Source: Serripes groenlandicus (lineage: Eukaryota > Mollusca > Bivalvia > Cardiida > Cardiidae). From it: 64,000 nt of DNA. Where the stretch lies: contig JASEVX010000010.1 in NCBI GenBank assembly GCA_031761405.1, forward strand, positions 8,440,486-8,504,485. Direction: 5' to 3'. The notes under the pieces were generated by a model. That model did no database searches. It was not told where the DNA came from and worked only from the letters and a program-made list of their open reading frames with translations. The position numbers and the translations under genes were made by a program. Positions 11,480 through 22,914 of the stretch are shown here, in pieces. Within the stretch, counting starts at the first letter, position 1; every line of letters starts with the position of its first letter.

Positions 11480-12955
11480 TGATCAGATCTTTTTGAAACA
11501 GACAGACGACTCTTAAACTTGTCTTTCATGAAACAGGCATGGAAAGGGTTTACTTTCAACAGAAAAAGGCCTTTAAACCAACCATCTGCACACAAAATAT
11601 TCCTGACTCTAGGGAGGTATATCATCACATTATTGAATATCAACCATTGCATAGCATTAAATTCATTGTAACAAATGGAGCTATTGTTCAAAATGTATAA
11701 AAATCGAGTTGAGCAAAATAAAATGCGCTTGACGATTCGGAGTTGAAGGGATGAAGAATATATAAAAGAAGAGATATAGAAAGAAGGAGAAGAAGATGAA
11801 GCAGAACAATACAATTGTAACGTCAGCTCTTTTGATAAGAGATAATACTTATTTCGATTAAACGAAATAGTTATTTAAAATCAAAGCGCTGAAAGCACTG
11901 TTTGGTATAGGGCCGTATCTAAGGTGAAAAGATAAGCCATAGTTTATAAAGACAATCATTGTTGAAAAAATGTATCATCGACCTTTAAACAAACCAAACC
12001 AAAACTGTTTGAAACAACACAGATTGCCTGCCAATAACCAATACCTAATTTATCAACGCTTTTTTTGTATAAACAAAATAAATCACGAAGGATAAAAGAT
12101 TGACAAACAAGTATAATATTTCCAGTTCAGTGAACACTAAAGATCCACACTGTATATTGGAATCATGCTGATAAAATAAGCAGACCAGAGTTATGTACCT
12201 AGTATTTTAGCCGTTCTCCTGATCACAAGGTATAAGTGTGCTTTGAAATGACGTTTTGACCAATAAATGCAAACCGTGACGAACGGACAAATGCTCATTC
12301 AGACAGACAGCCGACCGGACGCCGGATAATGTCTACAAGCTTTACAGGCAGACAACACATAACGTATTCATAACAGAAGACTGGTTTCGATGCGTCGAAA
12401 CACGTCTGTGTTTAGGAAAAGGTTAACATATTATGGTATTTGTAATGTATTTGTTATCACATATAAGCCGCAACTAACGATTTGCAGTTAATTGAATCTC
12501 CGAAACGGGACCGTACAAGGTAAATTGACAGAAACTTATTTAGACTGCATTTTAGTTTATTTGTCAACAGATAAATCTAGGACTAGGTTACATATTGCCG
12601 GATGTTGAGTCTTCAATTTACGTAAATGCAAATACATTAGAACTTAAGTCCAACAATCGCTAGAAGCGCCTCACATATCAAATAAATCTTGATCTTCAGG
12701 TTATAACTCGTATGTATACTGAAATTAATCTCTAATTTGAACATTGACTTTTCCTATTCGGGTCGACATACTGACAGATAGACAAACGGAATGATGGTAA
12801 AATATATTTTCAAGCGACATATGAGAACATTCAACACAAAACGCGCCCTGTTTTACCCCAGTAGCTGCGAGACCGTTAGTACCATTCTTTCATGGCACGT
12901 ATAAACAGTAGGACGCTCTCTCTTTGGACGACTATAGCGATAGTGTACATCTTCC
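11480..12955. other. No recognised gene or repeat
   Basis: A 114-codon minus-strand frame at 11470-11814 is Ser/Phe-rich and partly derives from the preceding MITE, so I do not count it as a gene. The rest is AT-rich with no readable signal. Confidence 0.4.
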
Positions 12956-13085
12956 TAACCCTCTACCCCATATACTAAATCTACAGCAAACAACATTGAA
13001 CATGGCTAGGCTAAAATAGTGTAGAAAAAGACAAATTTGCTGATTATCATTCATCTTTTAAGGTTAGTCGAAAAAAGGGGAAAAC
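12956..13085. mobile_element. Degenerate family A MITE, half element
   Basis: CTAACCCTCTACCCCATATA then CTACAGCAAACAACATTG recall a family A left end, with substitutions throughout. No right end is seen. Confidence 0.45.
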
Positions 13086-13245
13086 ATTAAAAGAATAATT
13101 GTACGCAATTTATTTTGCTAAATGATTATAGAAAACAAACTTGATTCATGTTTCAAAGCATTGTTTGAAAAGTAAGAATTGTTTGCTCCGTTTCCAAAGA
13201 CATTTTCAATATGCGTATGTAATTAAGTAGCTTTAACGGAAACGG

Positions 13246-13469
13246 TTCAACCTTTTCCCGCTTACAGTCGCTGTTGCATGCATGTGCAGTAGACGACATT
13301 TGAATACATCGTGACAAGAGGAGAAATTGCTTATCGTGACCCTTTTCCTCTTTTTCCACAAAAGTTTCATTTGTTTACCATATTTTCCCCTAGATGTAAG
13401 GCAAAACTGTTCGTTATCATTAATCTGTTGCATGTAATTCAAAATGTGTCTGAAAAGGGGAAAGAGTAA
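13246..13469. mobile_element. Degenerate family A-like MITE
   Basis: TCAACCTTTTCCCGCTTACA at the left and CTGAAAAGGGGAAAGAGTAA at the right are inverted ends. Inside are GTGCAGTAGACGACATTTG and GAGGAGAAATTGCTTATCG. About the same length as intact copies but strongly diverged. Confidence 0.62.
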
Positions 13470-13670
13470 AAGAATGTATGTAGTAAAACGTTTTAATATA
13501 TTACTTATGAAAATAATTAATGTGAAACGGGTTTGAAAGCATTGTGTGAAAAAAAGAATTGCTCATTTTCAGCAATTACTCCATGTCAGACACATACATA
13601 CATACTTTAATGGATACTATAAAGAATCCAAAAGAAAGAGAAGAATAGTATATATATAGAGTTTAATTAA

Positions 13671-13789
13671 CATTGTTTTCATGATACGGGATTTAAATCC
13701 CAAGTGGAAGAGATTCTTGCGATATAAAAACTTTATATGCAAGAATCTCTCTCACGAGGGATTTAATTCCCAAATCATGAAAGCAATGT
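13671..13789. repeat. Foldback inverted repeat (about 50-bp arms)
   Basis: The left arm holds TCATGATACGGGATTTAAAT and AGAGATTCTTGC; the right arm holds GCAAGAATCTCT and GGGATTTAATTCCCAAATCA. The loop is about 20 bp. Not related to families A to D. Confidence 0.8.
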
Positions 13790-13920
13790 TTATTAAGCTA
13801 TATATTATATACTCGGCGAAAATTTTCGTTTTTAACGACAATACCCCTGTGCATCTCATTTATTTTAGCTCAGAAGTGGAGAGATCTGAATGACGTAATT
13901 TGCCAGTTTTGCAGTGACGT

Positions 13921-13939
13921 CACTATATATATATATATA
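13921..13939. repeat. (TA)n microsatellite
   Basis: Alternating TA run; a second, similar run is at 14284-14301. Confidence 0.85.
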
Positions 13940-14069
13940 CTTGACGTCACCGACAATGTGTACATTGATTGAAATAAACTTGTGTCATGTCGATTCAAGC
14001 TCTTATTTGCGGATTTAAAAGTGCAATTGTGGATTATTAAACGGTTAATTATGGAAATAAAGTGTTAAG

Positions 14070-14120
14070 TAGTGTTTGTTTGTTTGGAGTTTAACGCCGC
14101 TTTCAACAGCTTGTTAAGTA
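14070..14120 (-). mobile_element. SINE tail fragment
   Basis: GTTTGGAGTTTAACGCCGCT then TTCAACAGCTTG is the complement of the GAAAGCGGCGTTAAAC tail seen at the end of the type 2 SINEs in this window. Confidence 0.5.
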
Positions 14121-14428
14121 GTGAAATCGGAGCTTAAAAGTGTTTAAAAGAGATTTAAAAAAAGTAGTTCCGAAAATCCGGCTAGTGAGCTATATCGCAC
14201 ACTAGGCGATATTGCTCAGTAGACAAAAAGCATGTTATAGGTTTTCTCAAGTTGGGAAATCTCTATATGTTATCATTCAGTATATAATATATATATATAT
14301 TTACTGTTTTGTATGTAACTAGAAACTATGTAATAGAATATCTATAAATTCAACAGACAGAATGTTCCATTAACATTTAATATAAGTGCTAAATCCGAGA
14401 CTCAATGTAAGTATATTTGCGGAGGTTG

Positions 14429-14896
14429 TTAGCCCATTCCCCAACTTAACAAATGGAAAGCAGACGACATTGAAAACATCTAGACAAAAATATGAAATAT
14501 CTTTATAAACGAAAGTATACTTATTGGATAGAAATGTATACATTATGGCATCATGTGAAATTACTCATGATGTTTAATTTCTCACCTAGCCACAATATAT
14601 TCAAACATCGTCTGCCATATATCGAGGGCTTGGCGTGAAACGGTTTTAACTAAATTGGTATATTTTTACCAAGGTTAATCACCTCACCATAAAGTCAAAT
14701 CATTTTTCTTGGTAAACAATGGAAATTTAGGTGGCATTGCTCATTCTGAACAATGGCATCTAAATTTGCATTGTTTACAAATGGGTCAAAATTGCCCCTA
14801 AAGCAGGGTTTTCAAAATAGATTTTATTTACAACCGTTTCATGCCAAGCCCTCGATATGTGTCAAAGTACTGCGTATTAATGTGGAAACACGGTTA
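14429..14896. mobile_element. Divergent family A MITE split by a family C insertion
   Basis: Left part 14429-14622: TTAGCCCATTCCCCAACTTA, then CAGACGACATTGAAAACATC, up to the TCGTCTGCC motif. Right part 14855-14896: ATGTGTCAAAGTACTGCG to GTGGAAACACGGTTAA. The two parts together make one element of normal length, with the family C copy placed in its right arm. Confidence 0.7.
14623..14854. mobile_element. Family C foldback MITE inserted in family A
   Basis: CGAGGGCTTGGCGTGAAACG to CATGCCAAGCCCTCG. Opposite orientation to the 7999 copy, with the TACCAAGGTTAATCACCTC side first. The flanks read ATAT on both sides. Confidence 0.88.
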
Positions 14897-15417
14897 AATG
14901 GTGTTGACAGAATGGCGGCGTACTGATACTAAAAGCGTAATACGATCTAATTAAAACTTAACACCCTCCCAAGGTAAGACTCTTTACAATCTCCAATCAC
15001 AAAGATGACACAAAATAAATGATACATTCGATTCATGCAACTATATATGAGGGGCCTCTTCGTAAACCAACGGCAATGAATTGGCGATCAGTGTAGATTC
15101 AGATCAGCCAGGAAAACCACGCATTCTGTTCTGACTCTACATTGTTTGTTAATAAATCAGGTTTCAAAAAAACGTTTGTGAGACAGCGTTTATGCGTATC
15201 ATAGCTTGACTGCATAGGCAAATCTATCCCAGACGTGTAATTATAACGCTAAGTGTGGGTTTCACAGAGCACCGCTCATATGCACCGATGGGTCAAAAAA
15301 TGCAGAGTAGAAAAATGCATTGGTAAAAAAAGAAAACAAAACAACGCTCGTTCAATGCACACGATGTTTAAGTACAAACACACACATCAAACAACAACAC
15401 ACAACACAGTAATGTAA

Positions 15418-15629
15418 TTACCTCTTTCAGCGCCGAATTGTTTAAAGTAGACTCTTCCATGTTCACAATCGGGCGTCTCCATTTCTCATGTAATAACAGT
15501 TTGGACTATTTGATAACTTAAAGACAAACAATGCTGATTTCAGGTGAGACAGCTCGTTACGAGCTGACTCGCCTGAATCAGTATTGTTTGCAGAAACCTC
15601 AATATTGCCTTTGGCGCTGAAAGAGTTAA
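15418..15629. mobile_element. Family B MITE (full length)
   Basis: TTACCTCTTTCAGCGCCGAA to TTGGCGCTGAAAGAGTTAA. The centre is CAGGTGAGACAGCTCGTTAC followed by its near-complement GAGCTGACTCGCCTG. 212 bp, non-coding. Confidence 0.88.
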
Positions 15630-15966
15630 GTCGGAGTACTGAATTGTAAACTTTTTGAACTGAACGTGATACGTGGTACGATGCTTCAACCTTCGCAAGT
15701 AAGATTTTAATTAGTCTCTTATAAAGGTGACAAACACTCCTGACTTTAAATTGACCTTTTCCTCAATGAAAGGGATTATTTATATTACAGTAATGAGCTC
15801 CGAGAGCAGGCGATAACAGTTCATAGTGTACGTCGGTAACAGCATGAAATGGGCCGCGCCCTGCAAAAGTCACTCGTAAGGTATTTGCGTCGACTGTAGA
15901 TCCAGATCAGTCAACACACCAGAGCAGTCTAATCTGACTGCATTGTTCATAGAAGGTTCCAATTCA

Positions 15967-16002
15967 TTGATTGATTTATTTATTCATTGATTGATTGGTT
16001 GG
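15967..16002. repeat. ATTG/ATTT-rich simple repeat
   Basis: TTGATTGATTTATTTATTCA followed by TTGATTGATTGG. It matches the CAATCAAT tails that end the type 3 SINEs, and it adjoins one on the minus strand. Confidence 0.75.
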
Positions 16003-16216
16003 TATTTCAGTATATCACGATGGCAATTTAACCTGACGTATTCTCCTGACTTTCTGGCACCAGTACTTAATGTACCACATTCTTCCCAGGAAACTGGTTA
16101 CCCTCAAACTGAGACTATGTAGTCCATTGCTGGAAGACAGATGACGCCAGTCACGATGACTTTTATCAATCATCGGAAAAAGTGAATGGTCGAACTGAGT
16201 ATCAAACCCACGACCT
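16003..16216 (-). mobile_element. tRNA-derived SINE (type 3), minus strand
   Basis: Read on the minus strand it starts GTCGTGGGTTTGATACTCAG (a B-box-like GGTTTGAT), passes through CATCTGTCTTCCAGCAATGG and CAGGAGAATACGTCAGG, and ends TATACTGAAATACC before a CAAT-rich tail. The body matches the copies at 58622-58895 and, more weakly, 58265-58585. Confidence 0.65.
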
Positions 16217-16228
16217 ACATACATATAT

Positions 16229-16490
16229 GAGCCGTCTCACGAGAAAACCAACAGTATGAACTCTGTGTAATGTATCTACCCAGATCAGCCTGCGCAGTCC
16301 GCGCAGGCTAATACGGGCCGACATATTCCGTCTCAGGGGGTAGGGGTGTAGAGAAATGATTCCTGAAACAAACAAAATCCACAGCAGGTGAAAGGTGTCT
16401 GTAAGGGATAGCCTGCGCTGCATGCTTAAGCTGATCCGGGTCGATACTTTACGCAGAGTCAACAATGTTGGTTTTCTCGCGGGACGGCTC
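16229..16490. mobile_element. Family D foldback MITE (full length)
   Basis: GAGCCGTCTCACGAGAAAAC to GTTTTCTCGCGGGACGGCTC. The arms GATCAGCCTGCGCAGTCCGC and ATAGCCTGCGCTGCATGC are both present. One of the best preserved copies. Confidence 0.9.
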
Positions 16491-16899
16491 ATATGCCCTT
16501 TCCAAACAAAGTTGAGCTGTGAAGGGCCTGGCGATAACGTGTCAGTCTACCAGCTCAACGTAGCCTCTATTGTTCACATGCAATATCGACCAATAGCAGG
16601 CCGTTCTTGAACTAAACTTGCTGAAATTAATCATTAATCAGACTTATAATTTGATACTGTTAAATTTGATTACTTGATGTCATAAAAATGATGATGTCTC
16701 CGAATTAATTCTGCTTTGGAATTTAACTAGAAGCCAACTCCATCTGAGTCTCAAACTCATTCAAGCCTCTTTTCCGATAAAACTTTTTGTTCAATTAGCA
16801 GTTTAACGTTGTATCCCTGACAACACTCCACTTTTTATCTCACAATTTGGCAATTGTGTCCTCCAATAAAACATACAATGACCAACGCAATCAAATAGT

Positions 16900-18075
16900 T
16901 ATTCGTCAACCAATGGCAATCTACAACATCCGACAACACGCTCATTCCTACAGTTACCAATTCAAATACCACATTAAAGACATTCCAGCAATTTTGACAA
17001 CCAAATACGCATTAATAACCTTGCCAACAAAACGAATTACTTTATTTGAAATTGCTATCACATTGTGTACATCGGACAACGCATCAATTACAATCAAACC
17101 GAAACAGATTACCTAAATAAAAATTGCTCATGATGTTTAGACATATGACCATACACCATTGACCGACGATTGCAATAAAACAGGTATCAACTCATTAAAT
17201 ATTGCAATAACCATCCCAATCACAAGCATTACCTCATTTAAATTCGCTTCCACAATTTGGACATCCGACAACAAACCAATAACCATCGCAATAACACAGA
17301 TAACCAAATTTAAATTCACTCTTACAATTTGGACAACAAACCTATGACCATTGCAATAAAACCGATTACCTCATTTAAAATTGCATTTGCAATTTGGACA
17401 TCCGACAACATACCAATAACCATCGCAATAAAGACGATTACCTCATTTAAGATTGCTCTTGCAATTTGGACATCCGACAACACACACATAACCATCACAA
17501 TCACGAAGATTAACTCATTTAAATTTTCTCTCACAACCAACAGCACAACAACAACTATCGCAATAACATAGATAACCTCATTTGAATTCATTTTCCTTAC
17601 TTGGACATCCGACAAAATATTAATTACCATCGAATTAACACAGATTATCTTTAAAATTGCTCTTGTAACTTGGACATCCGACAACACACCAATGACCATC
17701 GCAATAAAACCGATTACCTCATTAAAATACGCTTTCGCAATTTGGACATCTGACAACACACCAATAACTATCGCAATAACGAACAATACGTCATTTATAC
17801 ACGCTTTCGCAATTTGTACATCCGACAACATATCAATAACCATTGCAATAACACAGATTACCTTATTTAAATTTGTTCTCACAATGTGGAAATCTGACAA
17901 CACACCAATTCTTTTTGCAATAACACGGATAACCTTATTTAAATACGCTTTCGTTATTTGGACATCCGACAACAAACTAATAAGCTTTGCAATTTCAGAG
18001 ATTACCTCATTTAAATGCGCTCTCGTAATTTGGGAATTCGACTACCAATCAATAACCATTGCAATGAAACACATT
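16900..18075. repeat. 72-bp minisatellite, open in both directions
   Basis: About 16 degenerate units. The consensus runs TTGGACATCCGACAACACAC, CAATAACCATCGCAATAACA, then GATTACCTCATTTAAATT plus a GCTCTCGCAAT joint. The unit junctions recur every 72 bp between about 17396 and 18031; the first 400 bp are more eroded. Because 72 is divisible by three, both strands carry 24-residue repeat frames: on the minus strand a 217-codon frame (17322-17975) with units like MVIGVLSDVQIAKAYFNEVI. No splice sites, signal peptide or non-repeat protein domain adjoin it, so I regard the frames as a by-product of the period. Confidence 0.88.
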
Positions 18076-18099
18076 TAAAATATACGTGTTTTAAAATAT

Positions 18100-19830
18100 A
18101 AAGGCGAACAAGATAAAGTTGATGCAACGCATCAATGTCGCCGGAAATCCATACTGCAGTTATGCATAACACTAACATTATAGTAGTTGAATAAACAGTT
18201 ATCAACTGAGGAGCATATTGGAACATCAGGGGTGGGGTCAAGTGAAAATGTATCAAATCATTGTTTTGTCAACGAAGTGAATGATAATTGAAGACTTTCA
18301 TTGTTTATGATCAATCTCCATTCCAAAGTAGGTTGACCATACACACAACCAACTAATTATTGATCATAAACAGTAATGGAAATGAGTAATCTTGCCAATC
18401 ATTAGTCTTAGTATGTATACAGTGCTTTCATTAGGGAATAATTATAAGATTTGTGAATTCCACATACACTTTTCAAGATGTTTGTCAGAATATTTGAATT
18501 TTATTATTTTTCAATAAAACCACAAAACAGACAATTTAGGATTTGCATTCAATAGCACGTCATTTTACATTTCCTCTATTAAAGTCAACAGTGGACACCT
18601 TTGCAGCAATCTACTTTAAAACAATGAGATAAGGGTTAAATCGCTGAAGACATGAGTTTTCTCTTTTTCTCAAGATGATATTAGCTTGGCATCCTAATTA
18701 TATCATACTTTAACAAATGTTGAAATGTAGTCCAATATTTATAAATTAGACCACCTTCGAAATATAATATCAACTAAACAGTTAAATCTCATTGAAATTG
18801 TTGTATAATTTAAATTTAATTTCGAACATAAACTGAGCCCTACAACATGTTAATTTATTTTAATTCTTTCCTTTCTTTTTCATAATGAAAATAACAAATT
18901 ACTCATGTTTTAAAATTATATTATGATGAGCGCCCTTGTGTCAATGATGCATAACAATATGTAGATCGGAAGCAATATGCCTTTAGGGAATTAAATGACA
19001 CATTTAAAATTGTCAAGGACGAAATAATTTTGTACGAAAGACCCGATTCTTTCTTATTCGCAGAGGTGTCGTTCTTGAAACTCTCTTTATAGGCAGAGAG
19101 TGTTCGTTCAAAGTAATTTTTCTATTAAAACCAGTTTTATCTCGGTTTGTTCTTTTCTTCATTTGTGTCGAACCAAATAAACATTTTAAATCGCATATGA
19201 TTTACTATTTGTAAGTGAGTGTAAAGAGCGGCTCTCTGCAAAGGAGATTGATCTACGCAGTTGGTATTCGCGAGTCACGCGATCAACAGTTTTAGCTTAG
19301 AAACAGTTCATATTTTAGATATACATGGATAAACATTATAAAATGCCTTCTTCACAAATCAAGACATCTCTTTGAACATGAAAATAACATCATTCAGTAA
19401 GTTAAAATTGCCATTAAAAGGAGAATATTCGACGTCATTTTCATCAGCAGGTGCGCGTATGTAAACAAATTAGACTGTGCGACGTAAAGGTTTGTAGTTA
19501 TCGCCTTTTGATTACATGTAGTATATAGTGTAAAATATAGTATTTCATTCTAGCAAATAGGGACTGTTTTGTCTCCGTAAATAAAACAAAAAAACATAAA
19601 TGCGAGTCAAAATAAAGAAACTGAAAATACCTAAAACATCGGAATATTTATTTCATTTTAGATGTGTCATTACTTAGTGTTTTTAAACAAACACAATTGT
19701 AATATGTTCAAGACATCTAAATGTGTTTCTTTCTAATAATAATCCCCCTTCCCATGTCATTTCCGAAAACCTATTAAAAATAGAAGTCGCGGGCTTCTGC
19801 CCGACGACTAATAAACAAGCATTGGTCATT
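18100..19830. repeat. Diverged duplicate of the lipocalin intron 1 segment
   Basis: Colinear, same-strand similarity with 29370-31210. GTTGATGCAACGCATCAATG (18118) matches about 29388. CCACATACACTTTTCA near 18462 matches about 29522. CATTTGTGTCGAACCAAATA near 19160 matches about 29995. CAAGACATCTCTTTGAAC near 19358 matches about 30921. TCGGAATATTTATTTCATTT near 19640 matches about 31083. There is substantial divergence and several indels. No exon resembling the lipocalin gene was found in or beside this copy. Confidence 0.75.
18297..18385. repeat. Small foldback repeat
   Basis: TTTCATTGTTTATGATCAAT pairs with ATTGATCATAAACAGTAATG across about 45 bp. Confidence 0.75.
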
Positions 19831-20371
19831 CTGATTGCATAAATTATAACTATATAAATTTGTATGGCATGTGTGCTGTTTATCTTGTTAACATAACCGA
19901 TCTTATCTTAGTATTCCTTTTATCATTATCGAAGGTGTTATAGCCGTTGAAAATATCTACACTTCTCATGGAAAACACATGAATGCTCCACTTATGTCTT
20001 TTGCTTTCGCATAAAAAAAAATCTCGTTTATTTATAAGTTTTCTTTGTGTGCACTACTCCTTCTCTGCGAAAGTTCTATTGTAAATGGTTTAGGGCAATG
20101 TACAATGGCCTCACGATAACTCGAACATGTAAACATTCGAACATTGAACCGTTCTGTCTTTTTGAAAAACAGCATAGCAGAACTGCCGGTACAATACAAA
20201 ATACATAAATGAATTAGTTTTAATCAAACGATGAGTCGAACGCGTGTCCATCATACGTTGACGATGCTAAAAAAATGAAAATGTAACATATTTCGTCGAG
20301 GCCAAAGATCTCTTCATTCAAGGGATTATATTCTAGTATCTTACAACAGCGATATGTTTGTTTCCTATGGC
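19831..20371. other. No recognised feature
   Basis: AT-rich sequence between the duplicated segment and the next MITE. No exon like lipocalin exon 1 could be read on either strand. Confidence 0.4.
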
Positions 20372-20570
20372 TGAACCCTTTCCCTCATATAGACACTTTC
20401 TGACGCATCATCAGGAAATCATGGCATCAAAAGAAGAAATTGCTCAAAATGAGCATTTTTTCCTTTTGTTGCCATGTTTTCAATTCTATTCAATTATTGT
20501 TTTCTGCGTTTTTGCCGAGACATTTTCAAAGTCGTCCGCTGCAGATGTGTTGTATGCCTTAAACGGTTAA
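20372..20570. mobile_element. Family A MITE, shortened
   Basis: TGAACCCTTTCCCTCATATA to CCTTAAACGGTTAA. The hairpin AAATTGCTCAAAATGAGCAT has lost full pairing, and the left CAGCAGACGG block is deleted. Confidence 0.8.
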
Positions 20571-20844
20571 CACCATTACGTAATCGGTTCCAGGTCTGGG
20601 TCGTCGTAGCCTAAAATAGTACCTTCTGAAATGTTGAAGTACTGTTTCATTGAAATAAGAAGGCAGACAAATGTAGTTTTTTTGTTGGAGTTTTCGGCAT
20701 TCCTGTATCATTTACTTGCGTTCATTTTTATATATTTCATGCCTTTTTCGTGTGCTGCCCGGTGCCTCAAAGGTTCGGTGATGAATTTCAGCGAAGGCTT
20801 GAAACCAAGAATGATTGTTTACTATTAAGGTGTACGACGTCGAC

Positions 20845-21030
20845 CAAAATGGTAGTAATGGCTACCCGCCTTGGCGTGAAAGGTTGCAGGATTAGCATTA
20901 CGACTGGTGACAGGCTGGTGTCTTAACAAATTGACCAGTACTTAGTTCTCGTAACTTAACCAGAAAATGCCGTGATATAAATGAAACATTTTTGAATGCG
21001 GCTTTAACACCAAACAATCAATCGATTAAT
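20845..21030 (+). mobile_element. SINE body (type 2), headless
   Basis: Contains GGTAGTAATGGCTACCCGCC, TTGGCGTGAAAGGTTGCAG, GATTAGCATTACGACTGGTG, GGCTGGTGTC, and the tail GCGGCTTTAACACCAAACAA. This is the 3' body of the SINE seen with a head at 46586-46856. The tRNA-like head is missing. Confidence 0.72.
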
Positions 21031-21569
21031 CAAAACAAGTCCAACACGATATGGATCAAGATCAGCAGATGGCAATATACAGCACATTTCACTCTATAGT
21101 TAATTGTTCAAAATGTTAACCGTGTCACTGGTGATTATTTGCACAGCTTGACCAGATGGCGAATAAAATTAAAAGTCAAATCAACCAGAAATGAGCATTA
21201 AAAGTGTTTTGTTTCCAAACCTAGGAAAAGTATTTTTTATAAAAAAAACACGGCCAAAACGCCAATTTTCTTTAACATTATTTAAATTCTACATTGGATG
21301 ACAAATGTTTGATCTGCTCGACATGGCTGCTTTCAGTTAGCTATGGACTTGAATACGGGTTAGAATTCGTGAGTTATGTATGTCTGAAGCTAGTTTTAAA
21401 TTGAGTATTACTACTTCGTGTTCAAACGTTGCAAAAATACAAACAAACCAATATAAACGACTCATTTAAGCGATGAACTTTGTATTGGAACAAATTCCAA
21501 TTTAATATTATTTCCGAATAAAGATTCGAGTGCAGTCTTGTGCGTATTCATTCGGAACCTCTCGACAAA
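21031..21569. other. No recognised feature
   Basis: AT-rich DNA, no readable gene or element. Confidence 0.4.
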
Positions 21570-21725
21570 AACATGGTGTCATATCACGGCGACTTATCAA
21601 ATCAAACCATTTCCAGTGCGTCGTAGTACATCCTATACATATTTACAATGAAAATAATCTCGTTGTCATATATCCAATACATTCTGGTGAAGGTATACAC
21701 TTATTTATACTCAAACAATTGTTTT
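21570..21725. repeat. Dispersed repeat, copy 1
   Basis: TATCAAATCAAACCATTTCC, CCTATACATATTTACAATGA and CCAATACATTCTGGTG recur in the same order at 60599-60683. Confidence 0.65.
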
Positions 21726-21884
21726 GTAGGGACTGGTAGGCTGTAGTTTGAGTAATTAAACCTATAAACGATTGAATTCACACTTTCTTCGTGTTGTCAT
21801 CTTCACGATGTTATAAATAAACAACCTTCATCTCAATGCACTTTGTTTAATAAAAACATGAATTGTTTGTCATTGCAAAACTTC

Positions 21885-22060
21885 GATGTATCAATGTCTA
21901 GATGTTTTTTACAAAAATTATATATTAACCGTCGAACACAAACAGACGCTTTCTACTTTAACTTTATTCAGTAATCATACCTTCATTTTAAAGAGATTTT
22001 CCCTTTTTTTACTAATATTTTCAACGTCTAGTGCTGAAAATGTAGGAAAGGGTTCATGTA
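21885..22060. mobile_element. Very degenerate family A MITE
   Basis: Recognised mainly by the right end GCTGAAAATGTAGGAAAGGG and the internal ATACCTTCATTTTAAAGAGA block seen in the shorter family A copies at 40.4 and 43.2 kb. Confidence 0.4.
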
Positions 22061-22237
22061 TAGATAAAGTAACAAGATAAGTGGAGATCGTGCTTATCGT
22101 AGATTAAAATGATTCATATTTAGAACATGTTTTACGACATCAAATGAATAGTGAAAAACAACACTGCTAATGGGAAAAAACAAGTTCGATGAACTATTTC
22201 TTATACAATTTACCAAGTAATATCAAATGTCATTTAC

Positions 22238-22300
22238 AACCCTTTTCTACCCACAGACGCATTTTGTCGTAGCTACAGCAGACGACTTCTTCTCGGTTAC
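22238..22300. mobile_element. Family A left-end fragment
   Basis: ACAACCCTTTTCTACCCACA, then GACGCATTTTG and ACAGCAGACGACTTC. Confidence 0.5.
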
Positions 22301-22785
22301 TTTACTTTCATTTAAAAAGATTGCCAGTTTTGTGGGGGAGAGTTACAACCTATCACAGTCATAAAGACTCTTCCAATTTGATGACAGAATGGTACAGGAA
22401 AGCCACAATCTTGTTAATCTGCTAAAATATACACTTGGTTTAGCTTTTTAGACCCAATGACCCCAAATTCAAGGTAAATGTTAAAAGGAATAATCATTTT
22501 AAAAGAAATTGTGCACACTAAATCGAAACTCCTTTATATATTTCATGTATGAATTTTCACATGGCTCATTGTATGTTCTATTGCCCAACCATGAAAGCAG
22601 ACTGCGACCTTTTTTTCGGATTCTGTTGAATTCGGAACGATATATTAGTGTAAATAGGCTGAATAAGGTTAGCGTACGATTCTACATTAAGATTTGACAT
22701 CTAGTTTTGTATCAGCAATTTTAGTTTGAATTTCGTTTAACGAGACAAAAAGACATTATATTTCTGTTTAAACCTTGGTGGAAAC

Positions 22786-22816
<31 letters not shown>
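22786..22816. repeat. (TGT)n microsatellite
   Basis: About ten TGT/GTT units. On the minus strand it reads as a run of Asn codons in a spurious frame. Confidence 0.95.
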
Positions 22817-22817
<1 letters not shown>

Positions 22818-22914
22818 GGTGTTTGGTGTTGTAATAGCAGTGATAAAGACACATTTATAGGAGAAAAACTATCATATTTTCGATTTCCAACGATTTGGGG
22901 TCTAAATGTATCAC

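Noticed and set aside
11470..11814. 114-codon minus-strand frame
   Set aside because: Ser- and Phe-rich, overlaps the end of a family A MITE, and shows no family motif.
17322..17975. 217-codon minus-strand frame
   Set aside because: It is the 72-bp minisatellite read in one frame; the opposite strand is also open and no non-repeat domain or splice site adjoins it.
20000..20371. A lost lipocalin exon 1 next to the duplicated intron segment
   Set aside because: No signal peptide, CPK motif or donor site could be read on the minus strand here.
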